Source of the DNA: DATFNI01 sp963787205
GTDB lineage: Bacteria; Bacteroidota; Rhodothermia; Balneolales; DATFMH01
Assembly (NCBI GenBank): GCA_963787205.1
Contig: CAWBCD010000006.1
Span: 124,001 to 188,000 of the forward strand
Length of the DNA: 64,000 nucleotides
Direction of reading: 5' to 3'
The translations under genes were made by a program, and so were the position numbers. Positions 10,901 to 19,657 of this stretch are shown piece after piece (within the stretch, counting starts at the first letter, position 1; each line of letters begins with the position of its first letter). Under the pieces are notes generated by a model, which saw nothing but the letters and a program-made list of their open reading frames with translations, did not search any database and was not told the DNA's origin.

Positions 10901-12360
10901 TCGATATCCTCAGGACCGGTATTTATTGTTAAAAAGAGCTCACCGTTAGAATCCTTTTTTACAGCTTTCAGTATACCGGTTATTCCAACCCATTGAGCAT
11001 CTTCTCTACCGGACAAGATATCTGATAATGGCAATTCCGGATCGGGTGGTAATTTTCCAACACCCAGTATTTGTATTTTTGCGTTATTAATATTGGGTGC
11101 GAAACCGCCTGGATCTGTGACTCCTTTTACTTCGACTCTATCGCCGATTTTAAAATGCCCCGGTTCTATTTTGTACGATTTAATAAATATTCCACCGGTT
11201 TTGCCCTGTACAAACAACAATTGCCACACGGGGTCTACATAGGTCACGACTGACCGGAACCGGACCGGGTATCCTTTCTTCAACTCACCGTAAGTAAGAC
11301 CCCTGATCTTCGACACGGAATTGAGCAGCGGCAAATTAACACCAACACCTTGTGAGGTTGTCTCCGAATCCATCTTTTTGACATCGCTTTCTTCCAGGTA
11401 GAGCTCGGATTGTCTGTTACTCACAAATCCTGTTACCTGGATACTGTCGCTCGGAGAAACGGCAACGATACCCTGAGAATGCACCTGTATAGCACCTGTA
11501 CTATCCTTGATCACCAACGACTTACCGACATTTTGATACTTGGCCGTACCTATCAGTCGTACGCGGCGGCCGACATCCGCCAATGATAGCGACCCTATAT
11601 TTTTTACAGGAAGCGCAGATTCTGGCAAAGCCCGGTCATCGACATGTAGCTGATCCATGGCCGGAACAAAAAGCTGAAGTCCTTTTTGCACGCCGTTCGC
11701 ATCGAAAAGGTATGCGCACGCTCCGCGGACAGTGACTCTAGATCCAATGAGCGAATCCGGTTCAACTTTTCGGGGGTCTAAAATGCGTATCGTCAAATGA
11801 TATGCATTATGCGCAATATCCAAAACCAAAAAATTCTGATCTATATTCGCTTTGCGAACAATACCACTCACTTCAACCCACTGATCAATGTCAGCTTGAC
11901 TCAGATTCTCAATCGACGGTTTTAAAGGGTCGGGCAATGAAACGCTGCCCAGCACACGCACTCTCAAACTATCGATACCTGTTGACCACGATCCCGGGTA
12001 GCCACGAAAATCGACATAATCCCCTGCCTTTAGCTGCTCATGTATTCCGGTAGGATTTATAAAAAAAGCGTTCGTCTTGTCCTGTGCAAAAAGCAGATTC
12101 CATGTCGGGTAACAAAACGTAACAACTCCCTTGACATGCACGGGGCGATGGTGCAATGAATCGCTCTGAACCGCCGTCCCCAATTGCTGAAATGTTTTTA
12201 AGGTGTCAGGAAGAACTTGAGAATTGTCGCTATTGCTTTCATTGCAGGCAGAAAAGAGGAACAGGAATAGCACTGCTCCTAAAAAATAGGACCACAACAC
12301 GGAGCCTTTTACAAGGACCATCGGGTTACACCAACAGTGCCGTCTTTTAGTTTCCTGCAT
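7930..12360 (-). CDS. Hybrid histidine kinase with OB-fold-like repeat sensor, two receivers and HPt
   Basis: A 1476-residue phosphorelay protein. The N-terminus has a hydrophobic segment ending LFSAC (Cys39), a possible lipobox or signal peptide. About 680 periplasmic residues follow, built of repeated beta units of the form 'VHVKGVV... LLFAQDKT... GDYVDFRG', which I read as five or so OB-fold-like domains. A membrane helix at about 753-776 leads to HisKA with phospho-acceptor His817 (NMSHEIRTPMNG), HATPase_c to about 1045 (G1 box VKDTGIGI), receiver 1 with Asp1115 (LLDYHMPG), receiver 2 with Asp1258 (LMDVEMPY), and a C-terminal HPt with His1407 (KSHALKG). All catalytic residues are present. 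No output gene is adjacent. The start is uncertain: Met14 is an alternative, and neither has a clear ribosome site. Orientation (lipidated versus two-helix topology) is inference. Confidence 0.9.
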   Translation of the reverse strand: MQETKRRHCWCNPMVLVKGSVLWSYFLGAVLFLFLFSACNESNSDNSQVLPDTLKTFQQLGTAVQSDSLHHRPVHVKGVVTFCYPTWNLLFAQDKTNAFFINPTGIHEQLKAGDYVDFRGYPGSWSTGIDSLRVRVLGSVSLPDPLKPSIENLSQADIDQWVEVSGIVRKANIDQNFLVLDIAHNAYHLTIRILDPRKVEPDSLIGSRVTVRGACAYLFDANGVQKGLQLFVPAMDQLHVDDRALPESALPVKNIGSLSLADVGRRVRLIGTAKYQNVGKSLVIKDSTGAIQVHSQGIVAVSPSDSIQVTGFVSNRQSELYLEESDVKKMDSETTSQGVGVNLPLLNSVSKIRGLTYGELKKGYPVRFRSVVTYVDPVWQLLFVQGKTGGIFIKSYKIEPGHFKIGDRVEVKGVTDPGGFAPNINNAKIQILGVGKLPPDPELPLSDILSGREDAQWVGITGILKAVKKDSNGELFLTINTGPEDIEAQIPPNLSEGKEGQNLIGSKVHVSGVCATITNSRGQFVDIKVFVPGWPCVTVLQKSVSDPFALQLQSISSLLHFSINQRHNHLVHVKGILNWQDPDDNLYIQDETGTAYVKTDQKKSLQIGDSVDVIGFEAAGEYNPIIEDARFRRSGHGTLPKPMIMDKNNPLNANLDAGLVSVQAKLLNSIAIANEEVFTMELGDMLFNAYLQTSGLPGWIKSVRKGSKLQLTGIYIVKTELLNGNITPRSFRLLLRGPKDIVLIKNAPWWNWKYTMGVLGFLLVLFLSVLAWVILLRRKVREQTLVIKEKLTTEEQLKKQAESANRAKSEFLANMSHEIRTPMNGVMGMIELTLDTPLTSEQKEYLGMAQTSAHTLLSIINDVLDFSKIEAGKLDLEQTSFNLRDLVGATMKTLAWRAYDKGLELAVDIDEKVPDCVIGDPVRLNQILINLAGNAVKFTEAGEVIVRVDTSDTDDPMQKDPKVRLHFTVKDTGIGISEDQQKRIFRAFEQADMSTTRKYGGTGLGLVISSRLVQLMGGEIWMESEAGAGSTFHFTASFGIDTEESSQPVLSLPLSHDGLDVLVVDDNATNLRILERTLKNWGMEPTLAIDGFDAIRQIEETRQIRDVPFPLILLDYHMPGMDGLEVAEKIREWWGSDKVAILLLSSVIPQGLSKKLKDLDVSTNLLKPIIQSDLYEKVMLVLGRQPDGKEKMRSDEDGARLASSTGKLRIMLAEDNKVNQTFTVHTLEKQGHSVEVVENGQQALESYQSGKYDLILMDVEMPYMNGYEATRRIREKEKNTNQHVPIIALTARAIKGDREKCYAAGMDDYLPKPIRTRDLYESISRLFSVSSVNGDGEKVDQPESDDGRSDQQKIPFDRDALLGLVDGEWTMLEEMLKVFLEQAPGYINDIRNAVDSDDSALVRQKSHALKGVLATLQATPSFEIARRLEEMGESGNIDKAHDLLPKLEKMLNHLIEALQHLMEEAESSQQARNSAS

Positions 12361-12707
12361 AAATCTTTAAAGGAATGACACGGTATCTTACTATCATTGA
12401 CAAAGAATACCGGTTTTCCCAAATACAGGATGAACTGAAAATATGCCTAAACCCTTCAAACAAGCCGAGTGTATCCAAGAGACAAATTTTAAGAGGTAAA
12501 TGTCTGAATATGCAATTCACTGTTTGCATGCAAAGTATTGCAAATTTACAGTAAAACCGGTGTTTTTAATACCGGTATTATCGTTGCATCTCATGATAAG
12601 TTTAGAAAAAAGATTTACATGTAAAAGATTGTTTGGCAATATCCTTAGGTTGAGACTATTCTACAATAAAACTATTGATATCGGAAACTGCGCCCCTTAA
12701 AAAGGAA
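12361..12707. other. Gene-free stretch upstream of the hybrid kinase, with two 12 bp palindromes
   Basis: No coding sequence is supported. It holds two perfect palindromes: TTTGCATGCAAA at 12523-12534 and AATACCGGTATT at 12568-12579. Both lie 160-220 bp upstream of the kinase start and could be operator sites. No promoter is assigned. Confidence 0.5.
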
Positions 12708-13169
12708 CTAAAGTTTGGCCGCTTTCGCACGTTTCTTCAGCTCCTCCGGGGATACGTCCTCGATATGCGTGGCAACATGCCAGGTATGGCCAAACGGATC
12801 CTCGACCGATCCGGATCGATCACCGTAAAACTTGTCTTCAATAGGTAGCACCAGTTTTCCGCCCGCATTAACGGCTTTTTTCACGAAGCTATCCACGTGT
12901 TCGACATATAGAAAAATGCTAACGGGAGAACCGCCCACTGATTTGGGGCTACGTGCTCCCATCTCAGGATATTCATCGGCAAACATGATCCGCGAATCCC
13001 CAATCTGCATCTCTGCATGAACCACTTTTCCATGATCGTACATCCGATAGAGTTCTCTGGCTCCAAACGCCTTCTTATAGAACTCGATGGCCCGTGCCCC
13101 GTCATTTACAATCAGATAAGGAGTAACGGTATGATATCCCTCCGGGATTGGTTTTACTATTGCTGTCAT
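12708..13169 (-). CDS. VOC (glyoxalase/PhnB-like) family protein
   Basis: A 153-residue vicinal-oxygen-chelate fold protein of the PhnB-like type. Seen directly: the paired beta-alpha-beta-beta-beta halves, starting VTPYLIVNDGARAIEFYKKAFGA and continuing VVHAEMQIGDSRIMFADE; the second half ends with SVEDPFGHTWHVATH, the usual metal-site region of this group. These proteins bind a small substrate near a divalent metal. Many are annotated as glyoxalase or bleomycin-resistance-like, but the substrate here cannot be told. It is followed by about 180 bp to the flavin reductase remnant and appears to be a single-gene unit. Confidence 0.83.
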   Translation of the reverse strand: MTAIVKPIPEGYHTVTPYLIVNDGARAIEFYKKAFGARELYRMYDHGKVVHAEMQIGDSRIMFADEYPEMGARSPKSVGGSPVSIFLYVEHVDSFVKKAVNAGGKLVLPIEDKFYGDRSGSVEDPFGHTWHVATHIEDVSPEELKKRAKAAKL

Positions 13170-13353
13170 AGTTCAGTTAAATTAGAAAGTTCGGGTTGTT
13201 GCTTCCCGGCACATCATACCGAAAGGCAACAAGTGCAGGGAACCACATCTCAATTAAGTATCTGAAGTCAATTAATAATAATTACTTCTAAGAATAATAC
13301 AGATTAATTTTTACACAAAGTGATCAGAAGGATAACTACCATGATGAAGATTA

Positions 13354-13623
13354 CTATGATTTATTGAGATCAAACATATCTCCCGTTCGTGTATATCTTC
13401 CTCCACCCATGCGTCCAACGGCGTGCATCGCTTCCATGTTAACATAAAACCTTTCCGTATCAACTAATTCATCCCTGATCCACAGATGCAGGGCCTCACC
13501 AATAACGATCCGCGTATTACCGATAAACATCGTTGTGTGTTCCCGACACTCAATAGAGGCGGGCGCCCGGGCAATGCGCGGTCCGTTTATGCTGACCGAA
13601 GGGGCTAACACTAAATCCTGTTC
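13354..13623 (-). pseudogene. Flavin reductase family remnant (C-terminal end only)
   Basis: The frame encodes only the end of an FMN-binding flavin reductase (DIM6/NTAB family): NGPRIARAPASIECREH, then IGEALHLWIRDELVD, RFYVNMEAMHAVGRMGGGRYTRTGDMF. Family members have about 200 residues; here fewer than 90 remain and the frame is closed by TAG at 13624-13626. No convincing N-terminal half was found in the 210 bp upstream. The short peptide track starts at a GTG without ribosome site. It reads as a truncated, non-functional relic. Confidence 0.75.
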
Positions 13624-13838
13624 CTATGCTTAAAGACAATTCAAAAACTTTAAATTGGACAGATGGAGTTACTTTTGCCGGTTCATGTGTGTTAAGAAAG
13701 CCACGGATGCCCGATTTTGACCGAATCTACCCCATAGCTAACGGTTATAACAAAATGATCTTTGTTGTACAGACCTCATTACTCTCCCATTTTGTCAACA
13801 ATCTTTCCGTCGTGGGCACTTCTTTTCAGCTCCTTGGT

Positions 13839-14477
13839 TCATTTGGGATACCCGACAGACTGACACAGGATAATGCGCTGATTATCATTAAGTTTCATCG
13901 TTTGTCGCAGCACATCCCTGTTAATCATGTCACGAACCACCGTACCCAGACTGGCAGAAGCGCAAAACAGGTACACATTCTGGCTGATGAAACCGGTATG
14001 TGCATAGGAATACATAAGTGCTTTATCGCCTGAATCCCGCATCGATGACACATCAGCAACGTAAACGAGATTCAGTGCCGCATCTTTGACAAAATTTTGT
14101 TGCCCCGTTTGACCCCTTATATCCTGATTTAGGATCAACTGCAAGCTCTGATTTTTTGCATCATACAGATAGAATCCATCTGCTTTGGCCACATAGACAG
14201 ATATGTTCTGTACATTCATTGCAGAGGGTGCGGTTCGTTTCATCTCTTCCGGCCGATTATAGCCATAGGCTGCCCACAGTAAATCAGAAAGAACCTGAGG
14301 AGACAATTCCCTGCCTGATAAGTTCCTCGTGCTCTTTCGGTTGTTCAAGGCCTCCATGAGTGGCAATCCACCATTTTTTTGAGGCGGTGGAAGTTTCACA
14401 TCCTGCGCAAATGCACACTGCAGAGACAGGATCAACATTGCAAATACACTGGTCCTCACTGTATATGAACAAATCAT
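13839..14477 (-). CDS. Exported nitroreductase-family (SagB/ThcOx-like) oxidoreductase
   Basis: A 212-residue protein with an N-terminal signal-like segment (to about residue 24, CAFAQ), then a nitroreductase fold. Visible motifs are LPLMEALNNRKSTRNLSGRELSPQVLSDLLWAAYGYNR (FMN phosphate-binding start, of which RKSTR is the key part), SAMNVQNISVYV, and the late GTVVRDMI region. The family reduces nitro compounds, quinones or peptide-ring substrates with FMN. The export signal is unusual for an FMN enzyme but recurs in SagB-like members of this bacterial group. Met14 is an alternative start. It is divergent from the pRiA4b-type gene at 14803. Confidence 0.78.
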   Translation of the reverse strand: MICSYTVRTSVFAMLILSLQCAFAQDVKLPPPQKNGGLPLMEALNNRKSTRNLSGRELSPQVLSDLLWAAYGYNRPEEMKRTAPSAMNVQNISVYVAKADGFYLYDAKNQSLQLILNQDIRGQTGQQNFVKDAALNLVYVADVSSMRDSGDKALMYSYAHTGFISQNVYLFCASASLGTVVRDMINRDVLRQTMKLNDNQRIILCQSVGYPK

Positions 14478-14802
14478 ACCATTACCTCCAATACAAATAT
14501 CAATGGATCGCCAGAACTATATTGGATTCCGGATCCTCTCGTTAAGAAAAGTATTTTCAATTTATTATCTGAAAATCAAATTAGACTGGTTGAATATACT
14601 CCGCTTTACAGATTTGAACGCATTCTCACCACGATTGCGACTTTGCCTGAATTGGCCCGTGGAATGAATAGTAGAAGCGAATTCATTTAGTGATTAAGTT
14701 ATATTTGCTTTTATGCTGTTTTCCCCCTTTACATAAACTATAGGTGATTCCTAGCTCAGGGAGCACCAGTATCTGTTTTAAAACCCAAACTCATAACCGA
14801 CC
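14478..14802. other. Divergent promoter region (no gene)
   Basis: It separates the minus-strand nitroreductase from the plus-strand gene at 14803 and must hold both promoters. TATATTTG at 14700-14707 matches the TAnnTTTG -7 element known in Bacteroidota, pointing toward the plus-strand gene; no matching -33 element is clear. Confidence 0.4.
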
Positions 14803-16764
14803 GTGAGCTCACAAGAATCAATTATTGATCTATCCAAATTTCCCAGTCCGGAAAGTATGGAATACGAACAACTGCCCGCTGAAGAATTTGACAGAGTCGA
14901 TTTATATGCAACCTACACCCTGGCAGCAACATCAGGATCACACCCAACAGGTCAATGGTTCGTCTCTGATATTGCCTGCGAGACGCAAACGGGTAAGGAT
15001 TGGGGCGATTGGTGCGAGGGAAATATTGAACTTATACGCTACGATATCCCTAAAGAAATTCACTGGCGATGCAAAAAGTGTGGCGACCATGGAAAGATCA
15101 TCAATTTTGATGGTACCTTTTGGGATTTCAGGAATCTCCCCGAAGAAGAAAAAATGCGAAGAGCAGATATTATAGACGATTCATATCCCGATGACGATCT
15201 TGATCCCTTTGATATTCTGGAAAATATGGATGAGTCGGAAACACTGGATCTTTTGGGTGCTCTGGATCAATACATGAAGGGTATCGGTGGTGATATGACC
15301 AGAACATTTGGTAACCTTAGTTCCCAAGAAGTATATCGGTTTCTTGGGGGTGACTGGACTCATCCGGAAAATATAGTCTATTTGAGAGATGACATGCCTC
15401 TGGAATCAGTTGAAAACTCATTCTTTTTGCACAATGCCCGGGGTTTTCTGAGATTGATGAAGGATGAGGGCAAGTTCGATGTTACGAAGGAGCTGGGAAA
15501 TCTCAATCGTAAGAGTATTACCAAAATCATTGAAGTATGTCGCTGGCCGGAAGGTTACCTGGAGGTCGTACGCAGAGCAAATGAGGTGATCAATGAAGAT
15601 GACATCTGGCTGTTAAAGGTACTGCGTGTGTTGCTTGATCTTTCCGGTATGATTCATAAGAAGAAAGACGCTTTTTATCTGACTAAGAAAAACAGTTATC
15701 TGATTGAAGATTCCCAGGCAGGAAAGCTTTACCGGCTTTTGTTTTCCACTATGTTCAGAAAAATGAACCTCTCCTACATAGGTCGTGATTTTGATGAGGT
15801 ACCATCACTTCAGGATTCTACTCCATTTATCCTTTACCGTTTACGCGATGAAGCCCAAAAGTGGATATCCTCTGATAAACTTGCCGATCGGATCCTGCTC
15901 GCGACAGCCTATGAAGAGCTTGATCTGTTAGCATCGTATAGCCCAATTGGTGACCAATTATACTATTATATGCTCAGACCGCTCGGGTTTTTTGGGCTCA
16001 TTGAATCACGTTATACAAATGGTCAAACTGATTTATGGGCCGGCCCACCCAAAGAATTCCGGATTACACCCCTGTTTGAACAGTTTATAACATTTAATGT
16101 CGGGAGTTCGAAATCTGCCGGAAAGGTCATTCCCATTTCAAAGCAACGTGCGACCGCGCATAACAAAGACAAGAGGAAAGCTGGTAAAACGGACGAGAAT
16201 AAAACGATTTATCAGCTCAAAGTCACGTTAAACGACGTCGAACCAAAAATCTGGAGGCGAATACTCGTACCATCTGATACTTCACTGCCGGATGTACATA
16301 AAATCATTCAATCCACAATGGGATGGACTAATTCACATCTGCATCAGTTCATAAAGAATGGAGAGTATTACGGTCCGCCAGACGAAGATGGATGGGGAAC
16401 TGATAACATAGATTACCGGCATATTCTGTTGGGTGAAATCCTTGATAAGGAGAAACAAAGTATGATCTATGAGTACGATTTCGGTGACGGATGGAAGCAC
16501 AAAATTAAACTTGAGAAGATCATCTCTGCTGATCCAGACCTTGTATACCCGGCTTGTACCGGAGGTGCCAGAAATTGCCCACCCGAAGATTGCGGTGGGC
16601 CTTGGGGTTACACGATAATGCTGGAAGCTATTGATGACCCCGGGCACGAAGAACACGAAATGTACAAGGAGTGGCTGGTCGAGGATTTTGATCCTGAATA
16701 TTTTGATGAAGACGAAATAAACACTCTTTTGCAGAGACGTAACTACGGATGCCTGGAGCTATAA
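14803..16764 (+). CDS. Large protein with C-terminal pRiA4b ORF-3 domain
   Basis: The last 180 residues (about 468-650) form a plasmid pRiA4b ORF-3-like domain: IYQLKVTLNDVEPKIWRR, then YEYDFGDGWKHKI and the Cys-containing YPACTGGARNCPPEDCGGPWGY. This domain is widespread, often near mobile elements, and has no settled function. The first 460 residues are not recognised. They hold four cysteines (59, 71, 90, 93), with Cys90-x2-Cys93 resembling a zinc knuckle, a strongly acidic stretch near 125-150, and a mainly helical middle. The start is a GTG without a good ribosome site. The gene is intact and codon use looks like its neighbours. It stands alone between the nitroreductase and the ars operon, with convergent arsC downstream. 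Confidence 0.75.
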   Translation: MSSQESIIDLSKFPSPESMEYEQLPAEEFDRVDLYATYTLAATSGSHPTGQWFVSDIACETQTGKDWGDWCEGNIELIRYDIPKEIHWRCKKCGDHGKIINFDGTFWDFRNLPEEEKMRRADIIDDSYPDDDLDPFDILENMDESETLDLLGALDQYMKGIGGDMTRTFGNLSSQEVYRFLGGDWTHPENIVYLRDDMPLESVENSFFLHNARGFLRLMKDEGKFDVTKELGNLNRKSITKIIEVCRWPEGYLEVVRRANEVINEDDIWLLKVLRVLLDLSGMIHKKKDAFYLTKKNSYLIEDSQAGKLYRLLFSTMFRKMNLSYIGRDFDEVPSLQDSTPFILYRLRDEAQKWISSDKLADRILLATAYEELDLLASYSPIGDQLYYYMLRPLGFFGLIESRYTNGQTDLWAGPPKEFRITPLFEQFITFNVGSSKSAGKVIPISKQRATAHNKDKRKAGKTDENKTIYQLKVTLNDVEPKIWRRILVPSDTSLPDVHKIIQSTMGWTNSHLHQFIKNGEYYGPPDEDGWGTDNIDYRHILLGEILDKEKQSMIYEYDFGDGWKHKIKLEKIISADPDLVYPACTGGARNCPPEDCGGPWGYTIMLEAIDDPGHEEHEMYKEWLVEDFDPEYFDEDEINTLLQRRNYGCLEL

Positions 16765-16833
16765 CGGAAAATGTGCCCGATCCGAAGGAATGGCGGACAA
16801 GAATGGAGCTATTTATCTCGGACTGACGCTATT

Positions 16834-17226
16834 TTAAAACTGCTCAACCAGCGCTTTCACTCGTCGTTCGATGTCATCACGAATAGACCGGAATCCCTGA
16901 TCATCCAGCGTCTTTGGATCGGTCAGTGCCCAGTCTTCGCGGTGTTTTGCAGGTATGAACGGGCACTCCTCGCCGCATCCCATCGTAATGACATATTCAT
17001 AGGGACCTTCCGGAATCTCATCCAGCGACTTTGAACGGTGGGTTGACAAATCATATCCTTTTTCTTTCATGAATTGAATAGCGCGGGGATTCACTTTACC
17101 GGACGGCCTGCTTCCCGCGCTCCAAACTTCGATGTTATTATTTTCCTGCAGCCGGGCGAAAGCCTCAGCCATCTGGCTTCGATTCGAATTTTCGATACAC
17201 ACGAAAAGGATTTTCTTTTTTGACAT
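16834..17226 (-). CDS. arsC: Arsenate reductase (low-molecular-weight phosphatase type)
   Basis: It reduces arsenate to arsenite in the cytoplasm. The product has 130 residues, normal for the family. The P-loop is Cys10-IENSNRS (CX5RS) right after the first beta strand; Cys84 and Cys88 lie in MGCGEECPF as candidate redox shuttle cysteines, and DWALTDP carries the conserved Asp-Pro. It is the last gene of the ars operon, 27 bp after the permease. The nearby thioredoxin-like gene (18216-18470) could regenerate it, which is inference. Confidence 0.92.
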   Translation of the reverse strand: MSKKKILFVCIENSNRSQMAEAFARLQENNNIEVWSAGSRPSGKVNPRAIQFMKEKGYDLSTHRSKSLDEIPEGPYEYVITMGCGEECPFIPAKHREDWALTDPKTLDDQGFRSIRDDIERRVKALVEQF

Positions 17227-17253
17227 TGCCGTTAGCTGTTTAGTACCGGTGTT

Positions 17254-18219
17254 TTATAATATCACGTTAAAAAAGTAACCCAAAAGGATGATCGACCCGC
17301 CGACAGCGCCGAAAAAGATGCCCAATAACTGCAGACGCATCACTTTTTTCAAAATCATTGCTTCGGGGAGTGACAGACCAACCACAGCCATCATAAACGC
17401 CAGCGCCGTACCCATGGGAATCCCCTTTGTTACCAGGGCCTCCATAATCGGGATAGCTGCTGATGCATTGGCATACATCGGAATAGCGACCAGAACCGAT
17501 ACGGGGACCGCCAGAGGATTAGAGGCTGTAAGGTATTGCTGGAAATATCCTGTGGGTACATAGCCGTGTATGGCTCCGCCAATAGCAACACCCAACAATA
17601 CATATATGCCGATTCTGCGGATTATGGAACCGGCCTCCCGAAAAATACCTGGCAAACGCTCAAGGAAACCGGGATTTTTTTCTAACAGACCTGTTTTCCC
17701 TGCCTGTTGCCGCGCGACATCCCAAACCCACGATTCCACGTATCTTTCTAAACCAAACCGGCTCAGCACGAGACCGAGTATTGTTCCCAAAAGGATGCCG
17801 GAACCCGCATATATAAGCGTCACTTTCCAGCCAAACAGACCAATGAACAAGGCCAGTGCCACTTCATTGACCAGTGGAGAGGTTATCAGATAAGAGAAGG
17901 TCACACCCAGCGGGATTCCTCCCTGCAGGAAACCAATGAACAGCGGGATAGAAGAGCAGCTGCAAAATGGTGTCGCCGCCCCAAAAAGGGAAGCCAGCAG
18001 ATATTGTCCGCCAAACAACTTGCGGGAACTCAAAAACTTTCTCACTTTTTCAACGGGAAAGTAACTGTTCACCGCTCCCATAATGATGGTTATCAGAGCC
18101 AGCAACAGCCCGATTTTGATGGTGTCGTACACAAAAAAGTGAACGGCATCAGAGAAATGGGTGCCGGCTGAGAGCCCCAGGAGTCCGTAAATCAACCAAT
18201 CCGTAAATGATTTTATCAT
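17254..18219 (-). CDS. DUF318/ArsP-like permease (SO_0444 type)
   Basis: A polytopic membrane protein of the permease family PF03773, 321 residues with about eight to ten hydrophobic helices. The hallmark FGAATPFCSCSSIPLF contains Cys residues likely to contact thiophilic metal or organoarsenical; it is followed by SYLITSPLVNEVAL. The ATG overlaps the stop of the upstream thioredoxin-like gene (ATGA, 18216-18219), so the two are translationally coupled. ArsP members export trivalent methylated arsenicals, which would match the ArsM in this operon. Other members export Cu or Zn. Choosing between these from sequence alone is not safe. Confidence 0.85.
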   Translation of the reverse strand: MIKSFTDWLIYGLLGLSAGTHFSDAVHFFVYDTIKIGLLLALITIIMGAVNSYFPVEKVRKFLSSRKLFGGQYLLASLFGAATPFCSCSSIPLFIGFLQGGIPLGVTFSYLITSPLVNEVALALFIGLFGWKVTLIYAGSGILLGTILGLVLSRFGLERYVESWVWDVARQQAGKTGLLEKNPGFLERLPGIFREAGSIIRRIGIYVLLGVAIGGAIHGYVPTGYFQQYLTASNPLAVPVSVLVAIPMYANASAAIPIMEALVTKGIPMGTALAFMMAVVGLSLPEAMILKKVMRLQLLGIFFGAVGGSIILLGYFFNVIL

Positions 18220-18470
18220 GAGGTCAAACTGGATATATGTGATTTGATAAGCCTGGCAATCTCATCAGTTGATGCAACGCGACCCATGAATTGCACAGTC
18301 TCGTCAATAACCAGTGCAGGTGTGCTCATAACGCCGTATTTCATGATGGATGGAATATCCTCCACCTTTTCGACGACTGCATCGATCTCCAGACTTTCAA
18401 TTGCTTTTTTTGTGTTCGCTTCCAGACGTTTACAGTTTGGACATCCGGTGCCTAATATTTTGATTGTCAT
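18216..18470 (-). CDS. Small thioredoxin-like redox protein
   Basis: An 84-residue thioredoxin-fold protein with active site Cys10-Pro-Asn-Cys13 (GTGCPNCKRLE) and the cis-Pro region STPALVID, of the 'redox-active disulfide protein 2' type. The ATG at 18470 is chosen over the one at 18482: GGAG sits 6 bases upstream of it (18477-18480). It overlaps the permease gene by 4 bp. Such pairs (mini-thioredoxin plus DUF318 permease) recur in ars loci. A role as reductant or metal chaperone for the permease or ArsC is inferred. Confidence 0.88.
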   Translation of the reverse strand: MTIKILGTGCPNCKRLEANTKKAIESLEIDAVVEKVEDIPSIMKYGVMSTPALVIDETVQFMGRVASTDEIARLIKSHISSLTS

Positions 18471-18574
18471 ATCCATCTCCATTTATACGTAAATCGCAGT
18501 TATACAATTAATTTGGGTAAAATTGTCTTATTTATTTACTTTTCAATTTATCTCACCAGCTTATCAACAGATGC

Positions 18575-19639
18575 CTATGAGACCTCGGAATGAGCTTCCT
18601 TTACCGTTGAATCCTTGAAATAACGCCGCTGAAAAAAGAGTGCTACATTTACCAGGCCAATCATGACGGGCACTTCTACCAGCGGACCGATCACCGCGGC
18701 AAAAGCTACACCGGAACTGATCCCGAAAACGGCTACCGATACGGCAATAGCCAGCTCGAAGTTGTTACTTGCAGCCGTGAAAGCAAGCGTGGTGGTTTTC
18801 GAATAGTCCGCACCGATTTTTCGCCCCATCCAGAAGCTGACCAAAAACATGACGATGAAATAGATTGTCAAGGGAAACGCCACGACCAGGACATCCATCG
18901 GCAGCTGCACAATCTTTTCTCCCTTCATGCTAAACATCAGTACAATAGTCAGAAGTAATGCAATCAAGGTAATCGGACTGATCTTCGGAAGAAATCGAAA
19001 CTGGTACCATGCTTCATCCTTGATTCGCAATAAAATGAAACGTGTAAGCATTCCTGCCACAAATGGAATACCCAGATAGATTGCTACACTTTCCGCTATG
19101 GCCCCCATACTGATGTCCACTAAACTGCCGTGCATCCCAAAGAGAGGTGGCAATACAGTGATAAAAATCCAGGCATACACACTATAAAAGAGGACCTGGA
19201 ACACGCTATTGAATGCTACAAGTCCGGCCGCATATTCATGATCTCCCTTTGCCAGTTCGTTCCAGACGATGACCATAGCAATACATCGCGCCAATCCGAT
19301 CAGAATCAAGCCGATCATATAGTCAGGGTATCCGGCAAGAAAGGTGATGGCCAGCACAAACATTAAGATGGGTCCGACCACCCAGTTTTGTACTAGCGAT
19401 AATCCCAATACTTTAGTATTGCGAAAAACACGTGGCAGTTGCTCGTATCGAACTTTGGCCAGGGGCGGGTACATCATCAGGATTAGTCCGATCGCAAGCG
19501 GAACATTGGTCGTACCCACCGTAACACGATCCATAAGAATATCTATTGCCGGATAGAAATAACCGATAGCAACTCCGATGGCCATCGCAAGAAATATCCA
19601 CAAAGTCAGGAATCGATCGAGAAACGCTAATTTCTTCAT
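18575..19639 (-). CDS. acr3: Arsenite efflux permease, ACR3 family
   Basis: It exports arsenite using the proton gradient. The 354-residue protein has about ten membrane helices. The conserved Cys in GLARCIAMVIVWN (helix 4) is the known essential cysteine of ACR3 carriers; NNFELAIAVSVAVFG in helix 9 is also a family signature. It starts 18 bp after arsM and is followed by 104 bp before the thioredoxin-like gene, so a secondary promoter there is possible. Full length and intact. Confidence 0.95.
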   Translation of the reverse strand: MKKLAFLDRFLTLWIFLAMAIGVAIGYFYPAIDILMDRVTVGTTNVPLAIGLILMMYPPLAKVRYEQLPRVFRNTKVLGLSLVQNWVVGPILMFVLAITFLAGYPDYMIGLILIGLARCIAMVIVWNELAKGDHEYAAGLVAFNSVFQVLFYSVYAWIFITVLPPLFGMHGSLVDISMGAIAESVAIYLGIPFVAGMLTRFILLRIKDEAWYQFRFLPKISPITLIALLLTIVLMFSMKGEKIVQLPMDVLVVAFPLTIYFIVMFLVSFWMGRKIGADYSKTTTLAFTAASNNFELAIAVSVAVFGISSGVAFAAVIGPLVEVPVMIGLVNVALFFQRRYFKDSTVKEAHSEVS

Positions 19640-19657
19640 TTTGAAAGAGTACCAGTA

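Noticed and set aside
13626..14033. 135-codon plus-strand frame
   Set aside because: Half of it is antisense to the nitroreductase gene and the rest has no resemblance to known proteins.
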